NCBI GenBank assembly: GCA_963735065.1
Contig: CAVTJL010000003.1
Span: 1-64,000, forward strand
Source: CAVTJL01 sp963735065
Lineage (GTDB): Bacteria > Pseudomonadota > Alphaproteobacteria > Geminicoccales > Geminicoccaceae
Reading direction: 5' to 3'
DNA length: 64,000 nt
The notes beneath the pieces are model-generated. The model did not search any database. It was not told the origin of the DNA and was given only the letters and a program-made list of their open reading frames with translations. The position numbers were made by a program, and so were the translations under genes. The first letter of the stretch is position 1; the number at the start of each line of letters is the position of its first letter. This document shows positions 8,008-18,200 of this stretch, in pieces.

Positions 8008-8564
8008 GCGCCGGTGTTTCCGGCCAGGCCCAGCGACGCCGCGGCAATGCTGATCGAGCCTGCCGCCAGCACGACCCAGACGAGGGGCCAGTGCAGGATG
8101 CCGATGGCGACGAAGGTGGCCGCCATCACGAGCATCGGCACCACCCGCCGCGGCACCCGGCGCGCCGCCGTGATGCCCATCGAGAGGGAGAGCCCGATCG
8201 CCGCGGCGGCGGCGCCCGCGAGCGCCACGTGGGTGAGCCTGAACTGGGAGAGCGAGGCGAAGAGCACACCCAAGAGCACGATCAGGATGCCGGGCGGCAC
8301 GATGATGCCGCAAAAGCCCGCCACAGCACCCCGGCGGCCGAGCAGGCGGTAGCCGATCCAGATGGCCATGTTCTTGACGTTGACCCCGGGCAGCGCCTGC
8401 GAGATGGCGAGGCCGTTCAAGAACTCCTCCTCGGTCATCCAGTCGCGGTCCTGGACGAACTCCCTGAGCAGCCAGCCGCTGAGGCCCCCGCCGAAGCTGG
8501 TGAGCCCGATGCGGCTGAAAATGAGAAAGAGCTGGAGTGCGGTGGGCTTGGCGGTGGTTGTCAT
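8004..8564 (-). CDS. chromate transporter, N-terminal-type subunit
   Basis: A 186-residue CHR-family membrane protein, the first gene of the split pair. FSRIGLTSFGGG near residue 16 and LAISQALPGVNVKN are the hallmark motifs of the N-terminal half of ChrA-type transporters. It probably heterodimerises with the product of 7471-8007 to form the full channel. No regulator of the ChrB type is nearby, so chromate as the physiological substrate is a family-level assignment only. Confidence 0.88.
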   Translation of the reverse strand: MTTTAKPTALQLFLIFSRIGLTSFGGGLSGWLLREFVQDRDWMTEEEFLNGLAISQALPGVNVKNMAIWIGYRLLGRRGAVAGFCGIIVPPGILIVLLGVLFASLSQFRLTHVALAGAAAAAIGLSLSMGITAARRVPRRVVPMLVMAATFVAIGILHWPLVWVVLAAGSISIAAASLGLAGNTGA

Positions 8565-8681
8565 AGGGGGCTCCGACGCTCGGTCGGCGTCACCATGCGA
8601 GCGCCGGCAGCCCGCGCCAAGAGGCCGGAGGGCAGGGGAGCGATGCGGAGGTCGGGCCGTGGGTAGCCAGGCCCTCTCCGG

Positions 8682-9866
8682 CTATGCCGCGCCCGGCACC
8701 GTGACCCAGCGGCCCTCCCTGGTCGAGGCGAGGCAGGCCTCGATGAAGGCCAGGCCATCCGCCCCATCCTCGGCAGTCGGAAAGTGGAGGCAGAGCGGAT
8801 CGGGCGTGGTGCCGGCGAGACGGGCCGAGACCGCCTCGGCGAAGTCGGCATAGAGGTTGGCAAAGGCCTCGTGGAAGCCCTCCGGGTGGCCGGGCGGCAC
8901 CCGGGCGGCGCGGCGCGCCAGCGGATGAAGGCCGGGCAGGCCGCGGGTCAGCAGGCGGGCCGCCTCGCCGTTGCGCATGTGGCGCAGCTGATTGAGAGAG
9001 GCCTGCTCCCAGAAGAGGCCACCTTCCTCACCATAGACCTCGAGGCTCAGCGCATTCTCGGCCCCGGTCGCGGCCTTGCTCGCCAGCAGCACGCCCTTTG
9101 CCCCGCCCTCGAGCTCGAGGAGCGCCATGCCGGTGTCGTGCGCCGTCCGGCCCGGCAGCACGGCACCCACCTCGGCCATGACCCGAGCGACCGGCTGGCC
9201 GGTCACGAATGACAAGAGCTGGTGGGCATGGGTGCCGATGTCGCCCATGACGTGGCTGGCCCCGCCCTTGGCCGGGTCGAGGCGCCAGCGCAGGCGGGCC
9301 GGCATCGCATCGGGCGTGTCCTCGACGCGGCTGCCGAGGCTGCCCTGGACGTAGGTCACATGCACGAGGCGCAGCGGCCCCAGCTCGCCCGCCGCCACCA
9401 TGGCCCGCGCCTGGCGGACCATCGGATAGCCCGAATAGTTGTGGGTGAGGCAGAAGACGAGGCCGCTCTCGCGTGCCCGGCGGGCAAGCGCCCGGGCGCT
9501 CGCGAGGTCGTTCGTCAGGGGCTTGTCGCAGATCACGTCGAGCCCGGCCGCCAGCGCCTGGCCGGCGATGGCCTCGTGGCTGTCGTTGGGCGTGGCGATC
9601 GCCACGGCGTCGATCCCATCGGGGCGCTCCCGCTCGCCCGCGATCATGGCGGCCACGTCGCCATAGCCGCGCTCGATGCCCAGCGCCTTGGCCTGGGCCA
9701 GCGAGCGCTCGGGGTCGGAGGAGAGCACGCCGGCCTTGATCTCGATCAGGTCGTCGAGGCGTGCCGCAGCACGGTGGACGGGGCCGATGAGGCCGATGCC
9801 GCCGCCGCCCACCATGCCCAGACGAAGGCGGCGGCCGAGGCGGGCGATCACGGGGTTGTCCGTCAT
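8682..9866 (-). CDS. Gfo/Idh/MocA family NAD(P)-dependent oxidoreductase
   Basis: A 394-residue dehydrogenase, probably acting on a cyclic polyol, sugar or sugar acid in the cytoplasm. The N-terminal Rossmann fold shows GMVGGGGIGLIGPVH (about 16-30). The segment ICDKPLTND carries the conserved EKP-type lysine region, and DIGTHAHQL supplies the C-terminal-domain Asp and His expected in the catalytic cleft. The ATG at 9866 overlaps the TGA of the TIM-barrel isomerase gene by four bases. With the enolase-superfamily gene upstream it forms a three-gene catabolic operon. The longer frame to 10028 reads into the upstream gene and was rejected. Confidence 0.92.
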   Translation of the reverse strand: MTDNPVIARLGRRLRLGMVGGGGIGLIGPVHRAAARLDDLIEIKAGVLSSDPERSLAQAKALGIERGYGDVAAMIAGERERPDGIDAVAIATPNDSHEAIAGQALAAGLDVICDKPLTNDLASARALARRARESGLVFCLTHNYSGYPMVRQARAMVAAGELGPLRLVHVTYVQGSLGSRVEDTPDAMPARLRWRLDPAKGGASHVMGDIGTHAHQLLSFVTGQPVARVMAEVGAVLPGRTAHDTGMALLELEGGAKGVLLASKAATGAENALSLEVYGEEGGLFWEQASLNQLRHMRNGEAARLLTRGLPGLHPLARRAARVPPGHPEGFHEAFANLYADFAEAVSARLAGTTPDPLCLHFPTAEDGADGLAFIEACLASTREGRWVTVPGAA

Positions 9867-10927
9867 GGCGTGGCTCCGATGCCGAGGATCCTGCGGTTGC
9901 GGGCCCGGTCGGCCCCGGCCTGCATGCCGGCATCGAACGCCCGGCCCTGGACCTGGATGATGTGATCCCGGATGAAGGCCGCCCCCTCGGCCGCCCCGAC
10001 CTCGGGGTCCTTCAGGCAGCACTCCCACTCCAGCACGGCCCAGCCGTCATAGTCCTGCTGGGCGAGCCGGCTGAAGATGCCGCCGAAGTCGATGTCGCCG
10101 TCACCGGGCGAGCGGAAGCGGCCGGCACGGCCGAGCCAGCCCTGATAGCCGCCATAGGTGCCGACGCGCGGGCTCGTGTTCCACTCGGCGTCCTTGACGT
10201 GGACGACCTTGATGCGCTCGCGATAGAGCTCGAGGAAGCCCAGATAGTCGATGTGCTGCAGGAAGAGGTGGGAGGGGTCGTAGAGCAGGTTGACGCGCGG
10301 GTGCTGGTCCATCGCGTCGAGGAACAGCTCGAACGAGGCGCCGTCGTGGATGTCCTCGCCCGGATGGACCTCGAAGCAGAGGTCGACCCCGGCCTTGTCG
10401 AACGCCTCGACGATCGGCCGCCAGCGTCGCGCCAGCTCGGCGAAGCCCTCCTCGACGAGGCCCGTCGGCCGCGGCGGGTAGAGATAAAGAAAGGGCCAGA
10501 GCAGCGAGCCCGGAAAGCTCACATGGCGGTCGAGCCCGAGGCGGCGGCTGGCGCGCGCGGCCTTGACGAGCTGGTCGATGGCCCAGGAGCGTCGGGCGGA
10601 CGGATTCCCGCGCAGCCGCTCGGGCGCGAAGATGTCGACCGTCTGGTCGTAGGCCGGGTGGATCGCCACCAGATGGCCCTGGCGATGGGTCGAGAGCTCG
10701 CTGATCTCGAGGCCGTGCAGGGCGAGCTGCCCTTTCACCTCGTCGCAATAGGCGTCGCTCTCGGCCGCCTTGTCGAGGTCGAGGACCTCGGGGTTGAAGG
10801 TCGGCACCTGCACACCCCGAAAGCCCTTCCCGCCGGCCCAGCGGGCGAGCCCGGGGAGGCTGTCGAACGGCGGCTCGGGTGCCATGAACTGGGCCAGAAA
10901 CACAGCCGGGCCCTTGATCGTCCGCAT
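9863..10927 (-). CDS. sugar phosphate isomerase/epimerase family TIM-barrel protein
   Basis: A 354-residue xylose-isomerase-like TIM barrel (IolE/hydroxypyruvate-isomerase superfamily). The metal ligands expected of the fold are visible: Glu in CFEVHPGEDIHD, Asp/His in LLYDPSHL and VHVKDAE, and a late Glu in AVLEWECC. The likely role is isomerising or epimerising a keto sugar acid made by the neighbouring dehydrogenase or dehydratase. It is translationally coupled to the downstream Gfo/Idh/MocA gene (ATGA overlap) and 23 bases from the upstream enolase-family gene. The start at ATG 10927 follows a GGGGGAGGCGC stretch. The exact substrate is unknown. Confidence 0.9.
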   Translation of the reverse strand: MRTIKGPAVFLAQFMAPEPPFDSLPGLARWAGGKGFRGVQVPTFNPEVLDLDKAAESDAYCDEVKGQLALHGLEISELSTHRQGHLVAIHPAYDQTVDIFAPERLRGNPSARRSWAIDQLVKAARASRRLGLDRHVSFPGSLLWPFLYLYPPRPTGLVEEGFAELARRWRPIVEAFDKAGVDLCFEVHPGEDIHDGASFELFLDAMDQHPRVNLLYDPSHLFLQHIDYLGFLELYRERIKVVHVKDAEWNTSPRVGTYGGYQGWLGRAGRFRSPGDGDIDFGGIFSRLAQQDYDGWAVLEWECCLKDPEVGAAEGAAFIRDHIIQVQGRAFDAGMQAGADRARNRRILGIGATP

Positions 10928-10950
10928 CGAGCGCCTCCCCCTTGGCTTCT

Positions 10951-12105
10951 TCAGCTTTTCACAAGATTGGCCTCGATATAGTCGAGATCGATATCCTGGC
11001 CCAGGCCGGGCTGGTCCTTGAGATGGACAAAGCCCTCGCCGTCCATCTCGTCGTCGATGCGCGTCAGGTAGGCGGGCGGCTTCTCGTAGTCGACGAAGGG
11101 ATGGAGCAGGCCGCGCTCGTAGAAGGTGGTGTTCATGATGGTGGCGCAGACGGCGAGGTTGCCGGCACCCGTGCCGTGGATCTCGCAGCTCATGCCGAAG
11201 CCCTCGGCGATGTGGGCCACCTTGAGCGAGGGGCCGATGCCGCCCACGTCCCACACGCCCGTCCGCAGCATGTCGCAGGCACCCTTGGACGCCCACTCGG
11301 CACGGGTGTGGAACTTGCCGGCCATGCTCTCGGGCCCGAGGATGTTGAGCCGGGTGTTGGCGCTGAGCCACTGGTAGGAGCTCAAGGAGGCCTCCTCCAT
11401 CGGCTCCTCCATCCAGAGATAGCCCAGCTCGTGGAGCCGGTCGGCTAGCCACAGGGCATCGGCGCGGCTGTACCAGTGGTTGGGATCGAGCATCAGCGGG
11501 ATGTCGGGCCCCACGGCCTCGCGCACGGCGGCGCAGGCGGCGTAGTCGAGCTTGACGTTGGGGGCGCCCGGGATCGGCGGCATCCAGGTGTGGAGCTTGA
11601 CGGCCTTGTAGCCCCGCTCCTTGACCATCCACTGGGCGAAGCGGCCATAGTCCTCGGGCGTCTTGAGGCCGCCCTCGAGGTCGTCGCCGCACATCGTGCT
11701 GCCGTAGGCCAGGATCTTGTCCTGATAGCCGCCGATGAGCTTGTAGACCGGCAGGCCGAGCTTGCGGCCGGCGAGGTCCCACAGGCAGAGCTCGACGGCG
11801 CAGAGCACGCGGTCGGTCAGCCGGGCGGCGCTGCCGCGCTGCCATTTGTACATGGCCTGCCAGAGCTTCTCGCGGTCCATCGGATCGGCACCGACGAGGA
11901 CGGGCCGCACGAAGGCGTTGAGCAGGCTCTCGTCGAGGGCGGTCGGCGGTGCGGTCACATAGCCGGTGGTGCCGTCGTCGCAGACGATGCTCAAGAGGCC
12001 GTGGCGGGCGTCGCGCCACGGGCCCGGATGGGTGTGGCCGTCACTGTCGTTGAGCTTGTTTGTCTGGTAGTTGAAGATCTTGGCGCTGACCTCGACGATC
12101 CGCAT
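10951..12105 (-). CDS. enolase-superfamily (mandelate racemase-like) acid-sugar dehydratase
   Basis: A 384-residue member of the mandelate racemase/muconate lactonizing group, probably dehydrating an aldonic or uronic-type acid sugar. The KxH pair is AVKLHTW (K170, H172). Metal ligands are D207 (MLDPNHW), E233 (WMEEP) and E259 (GPESMAG). The general acid-base dyad is D286 (WDVGG) and H310 (CEIHGTG). The KxH arrangement is that of the acid-sugar dehydratase branch rather than the KxK cycloisomerases. It is the promoter-proximal gene of the catabolic operon and is transcribed away from the FadR-type regulator, its likely controller. Confidence 0.9.
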   Translation of the reverse strand: MRIVEVSAKIFNYQTNKLNDSDGHTHPGPWRDARHGLLSIVCDDGTTGYVTAPPTALDESLLNAFVRPVLVGADPMDREKLWQAMYKWQRGSAARLTDRVLCAVELCLWDLAGRKLGLPVYKLIGGYQDKILAYGSTMCGDDLEGGLKTPEDYGRFAQWMVKERGYKAVKLHTWMPPIPGAPNVKLDYAACAAVREAVGPDIPLMLDPNHWYSRADALWLADRLHELGYLWMEEPMEEASLSSYQWLSANTRLNILGPESMAGKFHTRAEWASKGACDMLRTGVWDVGGIGPSLKVAHIAEGFGMSCEIHGTGAGNLAVCATIMNTTFYERGLLHPFVDYEKPPAYLTRIDDEMDGEGFVHLKDQPGLGQDIDLDYIEANLVKS

Positions 12106-12195
12106 GGCGTATCCCTGGCTTTTTGGCCTCGACGCCGGAGCTGGGCCGGTCCCGGCCGCCCTCAGCTCCGGCTGCAGCGTCTGCCGCGCTGGCCG

Positions 12196-12210
12196 CTTGT
12201 ACGATAACAG
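12196..12210. promoter_or_regulatory. possible FadR-type operator between divergent genes
   Basis: CTTGTACGATAACAG contains the GT-N6-AC spacing seen in many FadR/FCD-type operators. It sits in the 155-base divergent region between the dehydratase gene and the FadR-type gene. The dyad symmetry is weak, so this is only a candidate. Confidence 0.25.
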
Positions 12211-12260
12211 GATAGGGTGATGCCCGACCCATCCACAATGCATTAGGGCGGGAGGGGGTG

Positions 12261-13013
12261 ATGTTGGCGACGCAGCGCGAGCTCGGGCCGGTCGAGCCGC
12301 CGATGAGCCTGACGGCAACGGTGATCCGGCAGCTCACGATCGAGATCGAGCAGGGCCGCTGGAATCCGGGGGATCGCCTGCCGGCCGAGAGCAGCATGGC
12401 CGCGACCTTCGGCGTCAGCCGCACCGTGGTCCGCGAGGCGGTGGCGGCGCTCAAGGCAGCCGGGCTCGTCTCGTCGCGCCAGGGGCGCGGCATCTTCGTG
12501 GTCGAGCCGCCGTCGCGCGAGCCCTTCCTCGGCATCGCGGGCGATCCGGCCTCGCTCGAGGACGCGCTGGCGCTTCTCGAGCTGCGCCTCGCGCTCGAGA
12601 CCGAGATGAGCGCGCTCGCGGCCGAGCGCCGCACGCGCGAGGAGCTCAGCGCCATCGAGGAGGAGCTCGAGGAGCTCGACCGTCTGATTGCGGCCGGCGA
12701 CGACGCGGTCGACGCCGATTTCAGCTTCCACCGTCGCATCGCTCGGGCGAGCGGCAACCCGTATTTCGAGCGGCTGCTGGACTTTCTGGGCAGTATCATC
12801 ATCCCGCGTCAGCGCATCCGCTACGGCCTCGTCGAGCCGGCCAAGCGCCGGGCCTATCTCGAGGAGATCCAGCGCGAGCACCGGCGCATCTACGCCGCCA
12901 TCGCCGCAGGCGACACGGCGGCGGCGCGGCGCCAGGCACGCTCGCACATGGAGCGCAGCCGGGCCCGCTACGGCCAGCTGATGCGCCTCGGCGCTAGCCC
13001 GGACCAGCCCTGA
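12261..13013 (+). CDS. GntR-family regulator, FadR subfamily (FCD domain)
   Basis: A 250-residue transcription factor. The N-terminal winged helix (about 15-80) contains PAESSMAATFGVSRTVVREA, the GntR recognition motif. The C-terminal all-helical FCD domain (about 95-230) holds metal-site residues of the type D-x3-H in DADFSFHRRI and later His residues. FCD regulators bind acid sugars or small carboxylates. It is divergent from the dehydratase-isomerase-dehydrogenase operon and probably controls it and itself. ATG 12261 is preferred over GTG 12258 because of the GGAGGG just upstream. Its 3' end overlaps the convergent shikimate-dehydrogenase-like gene by 20 bases. Confidence 0.9.
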   Translation: MLATQRELGPVEPPMSLTATVIRQLTIEIEQGRWNPGDRLPAESSMAATFGVSRTVVREAVAALKAAGLVSSRQGRGIFVVEPPSREPFLGIAGDPASLEDALALLELRLALETEMSALAAERRTREELSAIEEELEELDRLIAAGDDAVDADFSFHRRIARASGNPYFERLLDFLGSIIIPRQRIRYGLVEPAKRRAYLEEIQREHRRIYAAIAAGDTAAARRQARSHMERSRARYGQLMRLGASPDQP

Positions 13014-13791
13014 GGAAGGCCAGCTGCGCGTCGATCTGCAGCTCGGCCATCGGCCGACCGCCCACCACCTTGCAGCCCTTCGCCCGAGCCGCGTCCATGA
13101 TCTCGGTATCGCGTACCGCGATGATGTCGATGAAGGCCGTGGGTGCCGAGAGAGTAGCCGGGTCGAGCGGCATCGGATCGCCCGCATGGAGGCCGAGCGA
13201 GGTGCAGTTCACGACGAGGTCAAAGCCCGTCGCGTCGGCGGGAACGGCGCGGGCGGGCGCCTCGGGCAGCACCCTCTTGATGTCGCGCACCAGCGCCTCG
13301 GCCCGCTCTGGCGACCGGTTGGTGATCGCGAGGTCGGCCACACCTTCGGCCGCCATGGCAAAGGCGATCGCCCGCCCGGCGCCGCCCGCACCTAGAAGCA
13401 GCACGCGCTTGCCCTTGGGCTCGATATCGGCCGAGCGCGCCGCCGCGAGCAGGCCCACGCCGTCGAACATCTCGCCTACCAGCCGCGCGCCCGGATCGAA
13501 GCGCACCGTGTTGACCGCCCCCATGTTCTTCCCATTGGGGCCCAGCTCGTGACACAGGCGGGCGATCGCTTCCTTGTGGGGGATGGTCACGATGAGCCCG
13601 CCCAGGTTGCGGATCCTCGCGAGCTCGGGAACCACGCTCGCCAGGTCGGCCGGCGGCACGTCGAGGGCGATGAGCAGGGCATCCATGCCCTTCCGCTCGA
13701 ACACCGGGTTGAAGAACTCCGGTGCCCGCACATGCGAGGTGGGATGGGCGATGATGGCGTAAAGACGGGTCTTGCCGGATATCGATTGCAT
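12994..13791 (-). CDS. shikimate/quinate dehydrogenase-like protein (AroE family)
   Basis: A 265-residue NADP-type dehydrogenase of the AroE fold. The N-terminal substrate domain has VTIPHKEA (catalytic Lys73), AVNTV (Asn94) and FDGVGL (catalytic Asp110), and the nucleotide domain has LGAGGAGRA (about 133-141). The usual Ser-x-Ser substrate clamp is replaced by PTSHVRAP, so the substrate may be a relative of shikimate rather than the housekeeping reaction. Its position at the end of a sugar-acid catabolic cluster supports a catabolic paralogue. It is convergent with the FadR-type gene. Confidence 0.85.
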   Translation of the reverse strand: MQSISGKTRLYAIIAHPTSHVRAPEFFNPVFERKGMDALLIALDVPPADLASVVPELARIRNLGGLIVTIPHKEAIARLCHELGPNGKNMGAVNTVRFDPGARLVGEMFDGVGLLAAARSADIEPKGKRVLLLGAGGAGRAIAFAMAAEGVADLAITNRSPERAEALVRDIKRVLPEAPARAVPADATGFDLVVNCTSLGLHAGDPMPLDPATLSAPTAFIDIIAVRDTEIMDAARAKGCKVVGGRPMAELQIDAQLAFLRAGPG

Positions 13792-14014
13792 GATGGGCTG
13801 CCTCCCCTGGCGGGCGGAAACTGGCAGAGCGGCGGCGTCTTGTCACCGCTGTGCAGGCATGGCGCCCATGCTGCCGGTGGGGTCTGCTTCTTTATGACCT
13901 TGATGTCACCTTAACCCGTCCCCAATGTAACGTCCGCCGCAGAAGATGACGGAAGATCCGCGCGGCTCAGGGCCTGGCGTTTCGCGGCGCCGATTGTCGG
14001 CGCGAGGAGGTGCG

Positions 14015-15238
14015 ATGTTGCGAGGTCCTCAGGGGCGTGTCCGGCGCGAGAAGTGTGCCGTGCTCGGGCGGTGGCCGGTTCGGGGCTGGCTGCTCGCCCT
14101 GGTGGCGTTGGCGCCGGCCGCCTGCGATCAGGGCGACGACGGATCGGCGCACGCGGCGAAGACGGCGCCGCCACCGCCAGCGGTGACCGTCGCGCAGCCC
14201 CTCGTCCAGCAGCTCACGGAATATGACGAGTTCACCGGCCGGTTCGAGCCGTTCAAGCGCGTGGACGTGCGGGCAAGGGTGTCCGGTTACCTGCAGTCCA
14301 TCAACTTCACGGACGGCCAGATCGTCGAGGCCGGGCAGCTGCTGTTCGTCGTCGACCCCAAGCCCTATCAGGTCGCGGTCGAGCAGGCGCAGGCCGCGAT
14401 CGACAACGCCAGGGCCCGAGCGCAGCTGGCCGAGCTCCAGCTCAACCGGGCCAGCACGCTGGTGAACAGCTCGGCGCTCTCGCAGGCCACCCTCGATCAG
14501 CGGCTCGCCGAGAAGCGCCAGGCCGACGCCGATGTAGCGGCGGCGGTAGCCCATCTCGACCAGGCCAAGCTGGATCTGGGGTACACCGAGGTGCGGTCCC
14601 CCATCAAAGGGCGGATTTCCGACCGCCGGGTCGACATCGGCAATCTCGTCACCGGCGATCCCGGCGCCACGCTCCTCACGACCATCGTCGCCCTCGACCC
14701 GATCTACTTCGTCTTCGACATGAGCGAGACCGACTTCCTCGGCTATCAGCGCGCCGTGCTGGCCGGCAAGCTGCCCTCGACGCGCGACCACCGCACGCCG
14801 ATCGCGGCGCGCCTCACCGACGAGGAGGACTGGCCGCACGAGGGGACCATGGACTTCGTCGACAACGAGGTCGACCAGGGCACGGGCACCCTGCGGGCCA
14901 GGGCGGTCGTCGCGAACCCCAACTACTTCATCACGCCCGGCCAGTTCGGCCGGCTGCGGCTCCCGGGATCGCCGCTCTATCCGGCGATCCTCATCCCCGA
15001 AAGCGCCATCCTCACCGACCAGTCGCGCAAGGTCGTCATGACCGTGGGCGCGGACGGGGTCGTGGCGCCACGCGTCATTCGCCCCGGACCGCACGAGCTC
15101 GGGCTCAGGATCGTTCGCTCGGGCCTGAAGCCCGACGACCGCATCGTCATCGACGGGCTCACGCGGGCGCGGCCGGGTGCCAAGGTGACGCCCGAGCCCG
15201 GCAAGATCGTGCCGGTCGCTCAGCCGGACGCCGGCTGA
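14015..15238 (+). CDS. RND efflux periplasmic adaptor (membrane fusion lipoprotein)
   Basis: A 407-residue adaptor linking an inner-membrane RND pump to an outer-membrane channel. A signal segment (about 23-37) ends in APAACDQ, a likely lipobox. A biotinyl-lipoyl-like half-motif (VSGYLQSINFTDGQIVEAGQ), a long alpha-hairpin rich in Ala and Gln (about 115-180) and beta-barrel and membrane-proximal domains then follow, as in AcrA/MexE proteins. ATG 14015 is chosen over 13946 because GAGGAGG lies just upstream and the signal peptide then starts near the N-terminus. The pump gene follows after 22 bases. No outer-membrane TolC-type gene is in the window. Confidence 0.92.
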   Translation: MLRGPQGRVRREKCAVLGRWPVRGWLLALVALAPAACDQGDDGSAHAAKTAPPPPAVTVAQPLVQQLTEYDEFTGRFEPFKRVDVRARVSGYLQSINFTDGQIVEAGQLLFVVDPKPYQVAVEQAQAAIDNARARAQLAELQLNRASTLVNSSALSQATLDQRLAEKRQADADVAAAVAHLDQAKLDLGYTEVRSPIKGRISDRRVDIGNLVTGDPGATLLTTIVALDPIYFVFDMSETDFLGYQRAVLAGKLPSTRDHRTPIAARLTDEEDWPHEGTMDFVDNEVDQGTGTLRARAVVANPNYFITPGQFGRLRLPGSPLYPAILIPESAILTDQSRKVVMTVGADGVVAPRVIRPGPHELGLRIVRSGLKPDDRIVIDGLTRARPGAKVTPEPGKIVPVAQPDAG

Positions 15239-15260
15239 GCCGGTCCGGGGACCCAGCCCC

Positions 15261-18200
15261 ATGCGCCTCTCGCACTTCTTCATCGACCGGCCGATCTTCG
15301 CGACGGTCGTGGCGATCCTCATCACCCTCGTCGGCGCCATCACCTATCTGGCGCTGCCCGTGGCCCAGTATCCGGAGGTGGCGCCGCCCACGGTGGTGGT
15401 GACCGCCTCCTACCCGGGCGCCTCTGCCGATGTCGTCGCCGAGACCGTGGCGACCCCGCTCGAGCAGGAGATCAACGGCGTCGACGGCATGCTCTACATG
15501 GCATCCCAGTCGACCGGTGACGGCAACGTCTCGATCACCATCACCTTCAAGCTCGGCACGGACCTCGACGCGGCCCAGGTGCTCGTCCAGAACCGGGTCG
15601 CGGTGGCCGAGCCGAAGCTGCCCGAGGAGGTGCGGCGGCTGGGCATCACGACCAAGAAGAGCTCGCCCGACCTCATGATGGTGGTCCATCTGCGCTCGCC
15701 GGACCACTCCTTGGACCAGCTCTACATCTCGAACTACGCGACGCTGCAGATCAAGGACGTGCTGGCGCGCCTCGACGGCGTGGGCGAGGTCAGGCTTTTC
15801 GGTGCCCGCGACTACTCGATGCGTGTCTGGCTCGATCCGGAGCGGATCGCCGAGCTGAACCTCACCGCCGGCGACGTGGTGAGCGCGATCCAGGGGCAGA
15901 ACGTCCAGGTCGCCTCGGGCACGCTCAACCAGGAGCCGATGCCCAATCCCGGCGCCTACCAGCTCAGCGTGACGACCCTCGGCCGCCTGCAGGACGTCAA
16001 GCAGTTCGAGAACATCGTCGTGAAGCGGGAGCCCGATGGCCGCGTCACCCGCGTGAGGGACGTGGCGCGGGTCGAGCTCGGCGCCCAGGACTATCTCACC
16101 AACTCCTATCTCGATGCCGATACGGCCGTGGCCATCCTGATCTTCCAGAGGCCGGGCTCGAACGCGCTCGCCACCGCCCATCAGGTGCTGGGCACCATGA
16201 GCGAGCTCAGCCGCGACTTCCCGAAGGGCCTGGCCTACGAGGTCGTCTACAACCCCACCGAGTTCATCGCCGAGTCGGTGCACGAGGTGCAAAAGACGAT
16301 CTACGAGGCCATTCTGCTCGTGGTCATCGTCGTCATCCTCTTTCTCCAGACTTGGCGGGCCGCGGTCATCCCGATCGTGGCGATCCCGGTCTCCCTCATC
16401 GGCACCTTCGCCGTCATGGGTGCCTTCGGCTTTTCCCTCAACAACCTCTCCCTCTTCGGCCTCGTGCTCGCCGTCGGGATCGTGGTCGACGATGCGATCG
16501 TCGTGGTCGAGAACGTCGAGCGCAACCTGCACGAAGGGATGACGCCCCGCGAGGCGGCCCATCGCACCATGGACGAGGTGGGCGGCGCCCTGGTCGCGAT
16601 CGCCCTCGTGCTCGCCGCCGTCTTCGTGCCCACGGCCTTCATCACCGGCATCTCGGGGCAGTTCTATCGGCAGTTCGCGATCACCATCGCCTCCGCCACC
16701 GCCATCTCCTGCATCGTGTCGCTCACGCTCTCGCCGGCCCTGGCGGCGCTGCTGCTGCGCGCCAGAGACAAGGAGGCGCGCAAGCCGCCGCTGATCCTCC
16801 GACCCATCAGCCTCTTCTTCCGCGGCTTCAATGTCGCCTTCGACCGGCTCTCGCACGGCTATGGCCTCCTCACCGGGCGGCTGGTGCGCATGAGCGTGCT
16901 GATGCTCGTGGTCTATGCGGGCCTGATCCTCCTCACGGGCTACCAGTTCTCGCGCACGCCCGCGGGCTTCATCCCGCAGCAGGATCAGGGCTACTTCATC
17001 ACCGTCGTCCAGCTGCCGCCCGGCTCCTCCCTGGCGCGGACGGACGCCGTCGTGCGCAAGGCCGCCCAGATCATCCGCGGGGTGAACGGCGTCTCGCACA
17101 CCGTGGCCTTCGCCGGCTTCGACGGTGCCACCTTCACGAACGCGCCCAATGCGGGCGCCATCTTCGTGCCGCTCGAGCCCTTTGCGCAGCGCATCGCCAA
17201 AGGCCTCACGACCGAGGGCCTGCTGACGACGCTGCGGCAGAAGATGGCGGGCATCCAGGAGGGTCTCGTCTTCGTCATCTCGCCGCCGCCGGTGCGCGGG
17301 ATCGGGACGAGCGGCGGCTTCAAGATGATGGTCGAGGACCGCCGCGGCCGCGGCCTCGACGCTTTGGCCGAGGCCGTGAGCACCTTGTCGGGCGCCGCCA
17401 ACAAGACGCCGGGGCTGACCTCGGTCTTCACCCTCTTCAACACCAGCACGCCCAAGATCTATGCCGACATCGACCGGGTGAAGGCGGAGATGCTGGGTGT
17501 GGCGGTGGAGGATGTGTTCAGCACCCTCGAGATCTATCTGGGCTCCGCCTACGTCAACGACTTCAACATCCTCGGCCGGACCTATCGCGTCACCGCGCAG
17601 GCCGACGCGCCCTTCCGCCGCGAGGCCGAGGACATCGGCAAGCTCAAGATGCGCAACGACCGGGGGCAGATGGTGCCGATCGGCTCGGTCGCGACCTTCA
17701 CCGACGTCACCGGGCCCTACCGCGTTCCCCACTACAATCTCTATCCGGCGGGCGAGGTTCAGGGCTCGACGATACCCGGCTTCTCGACCGGCCAGGGGAT
17801 CGCCGCCATGGAGGGGCTCGCGGCCGAGGTGCTGCCCTCGGGCTTCAGCTACGAGTGGACGGACCTCGCCTATCAGGAGAAGGCCGCCGGCAGCACGGCG
17901 CTCTACGTCTTCGCGGCCTCGGTGGTCTTCGTCTTCCTCGTCCTGGCCGCCCAGTACGAGAGCTGGCTCCTGCCGCTCGCGGTCGTGCTGATCGTGCCCA
18001 TGTGCCTTCTTGCCGCCATCTCGGGTGTCCTCTTCCGCGGCATGGACAACAACATCCTGACCCAGATCGGCCTCGTCGTGCTGGTCGGGCTCGCCGCCAA
18101 GAACGCCATCCTGATCGTCGAGTTCGCGCGTCAGGCCGAGGAGGAAGGAAAAAGCCGCTTCGAGGCGGCGGTCCAGGCGGCGCGCACGCGGCTGCGGCCG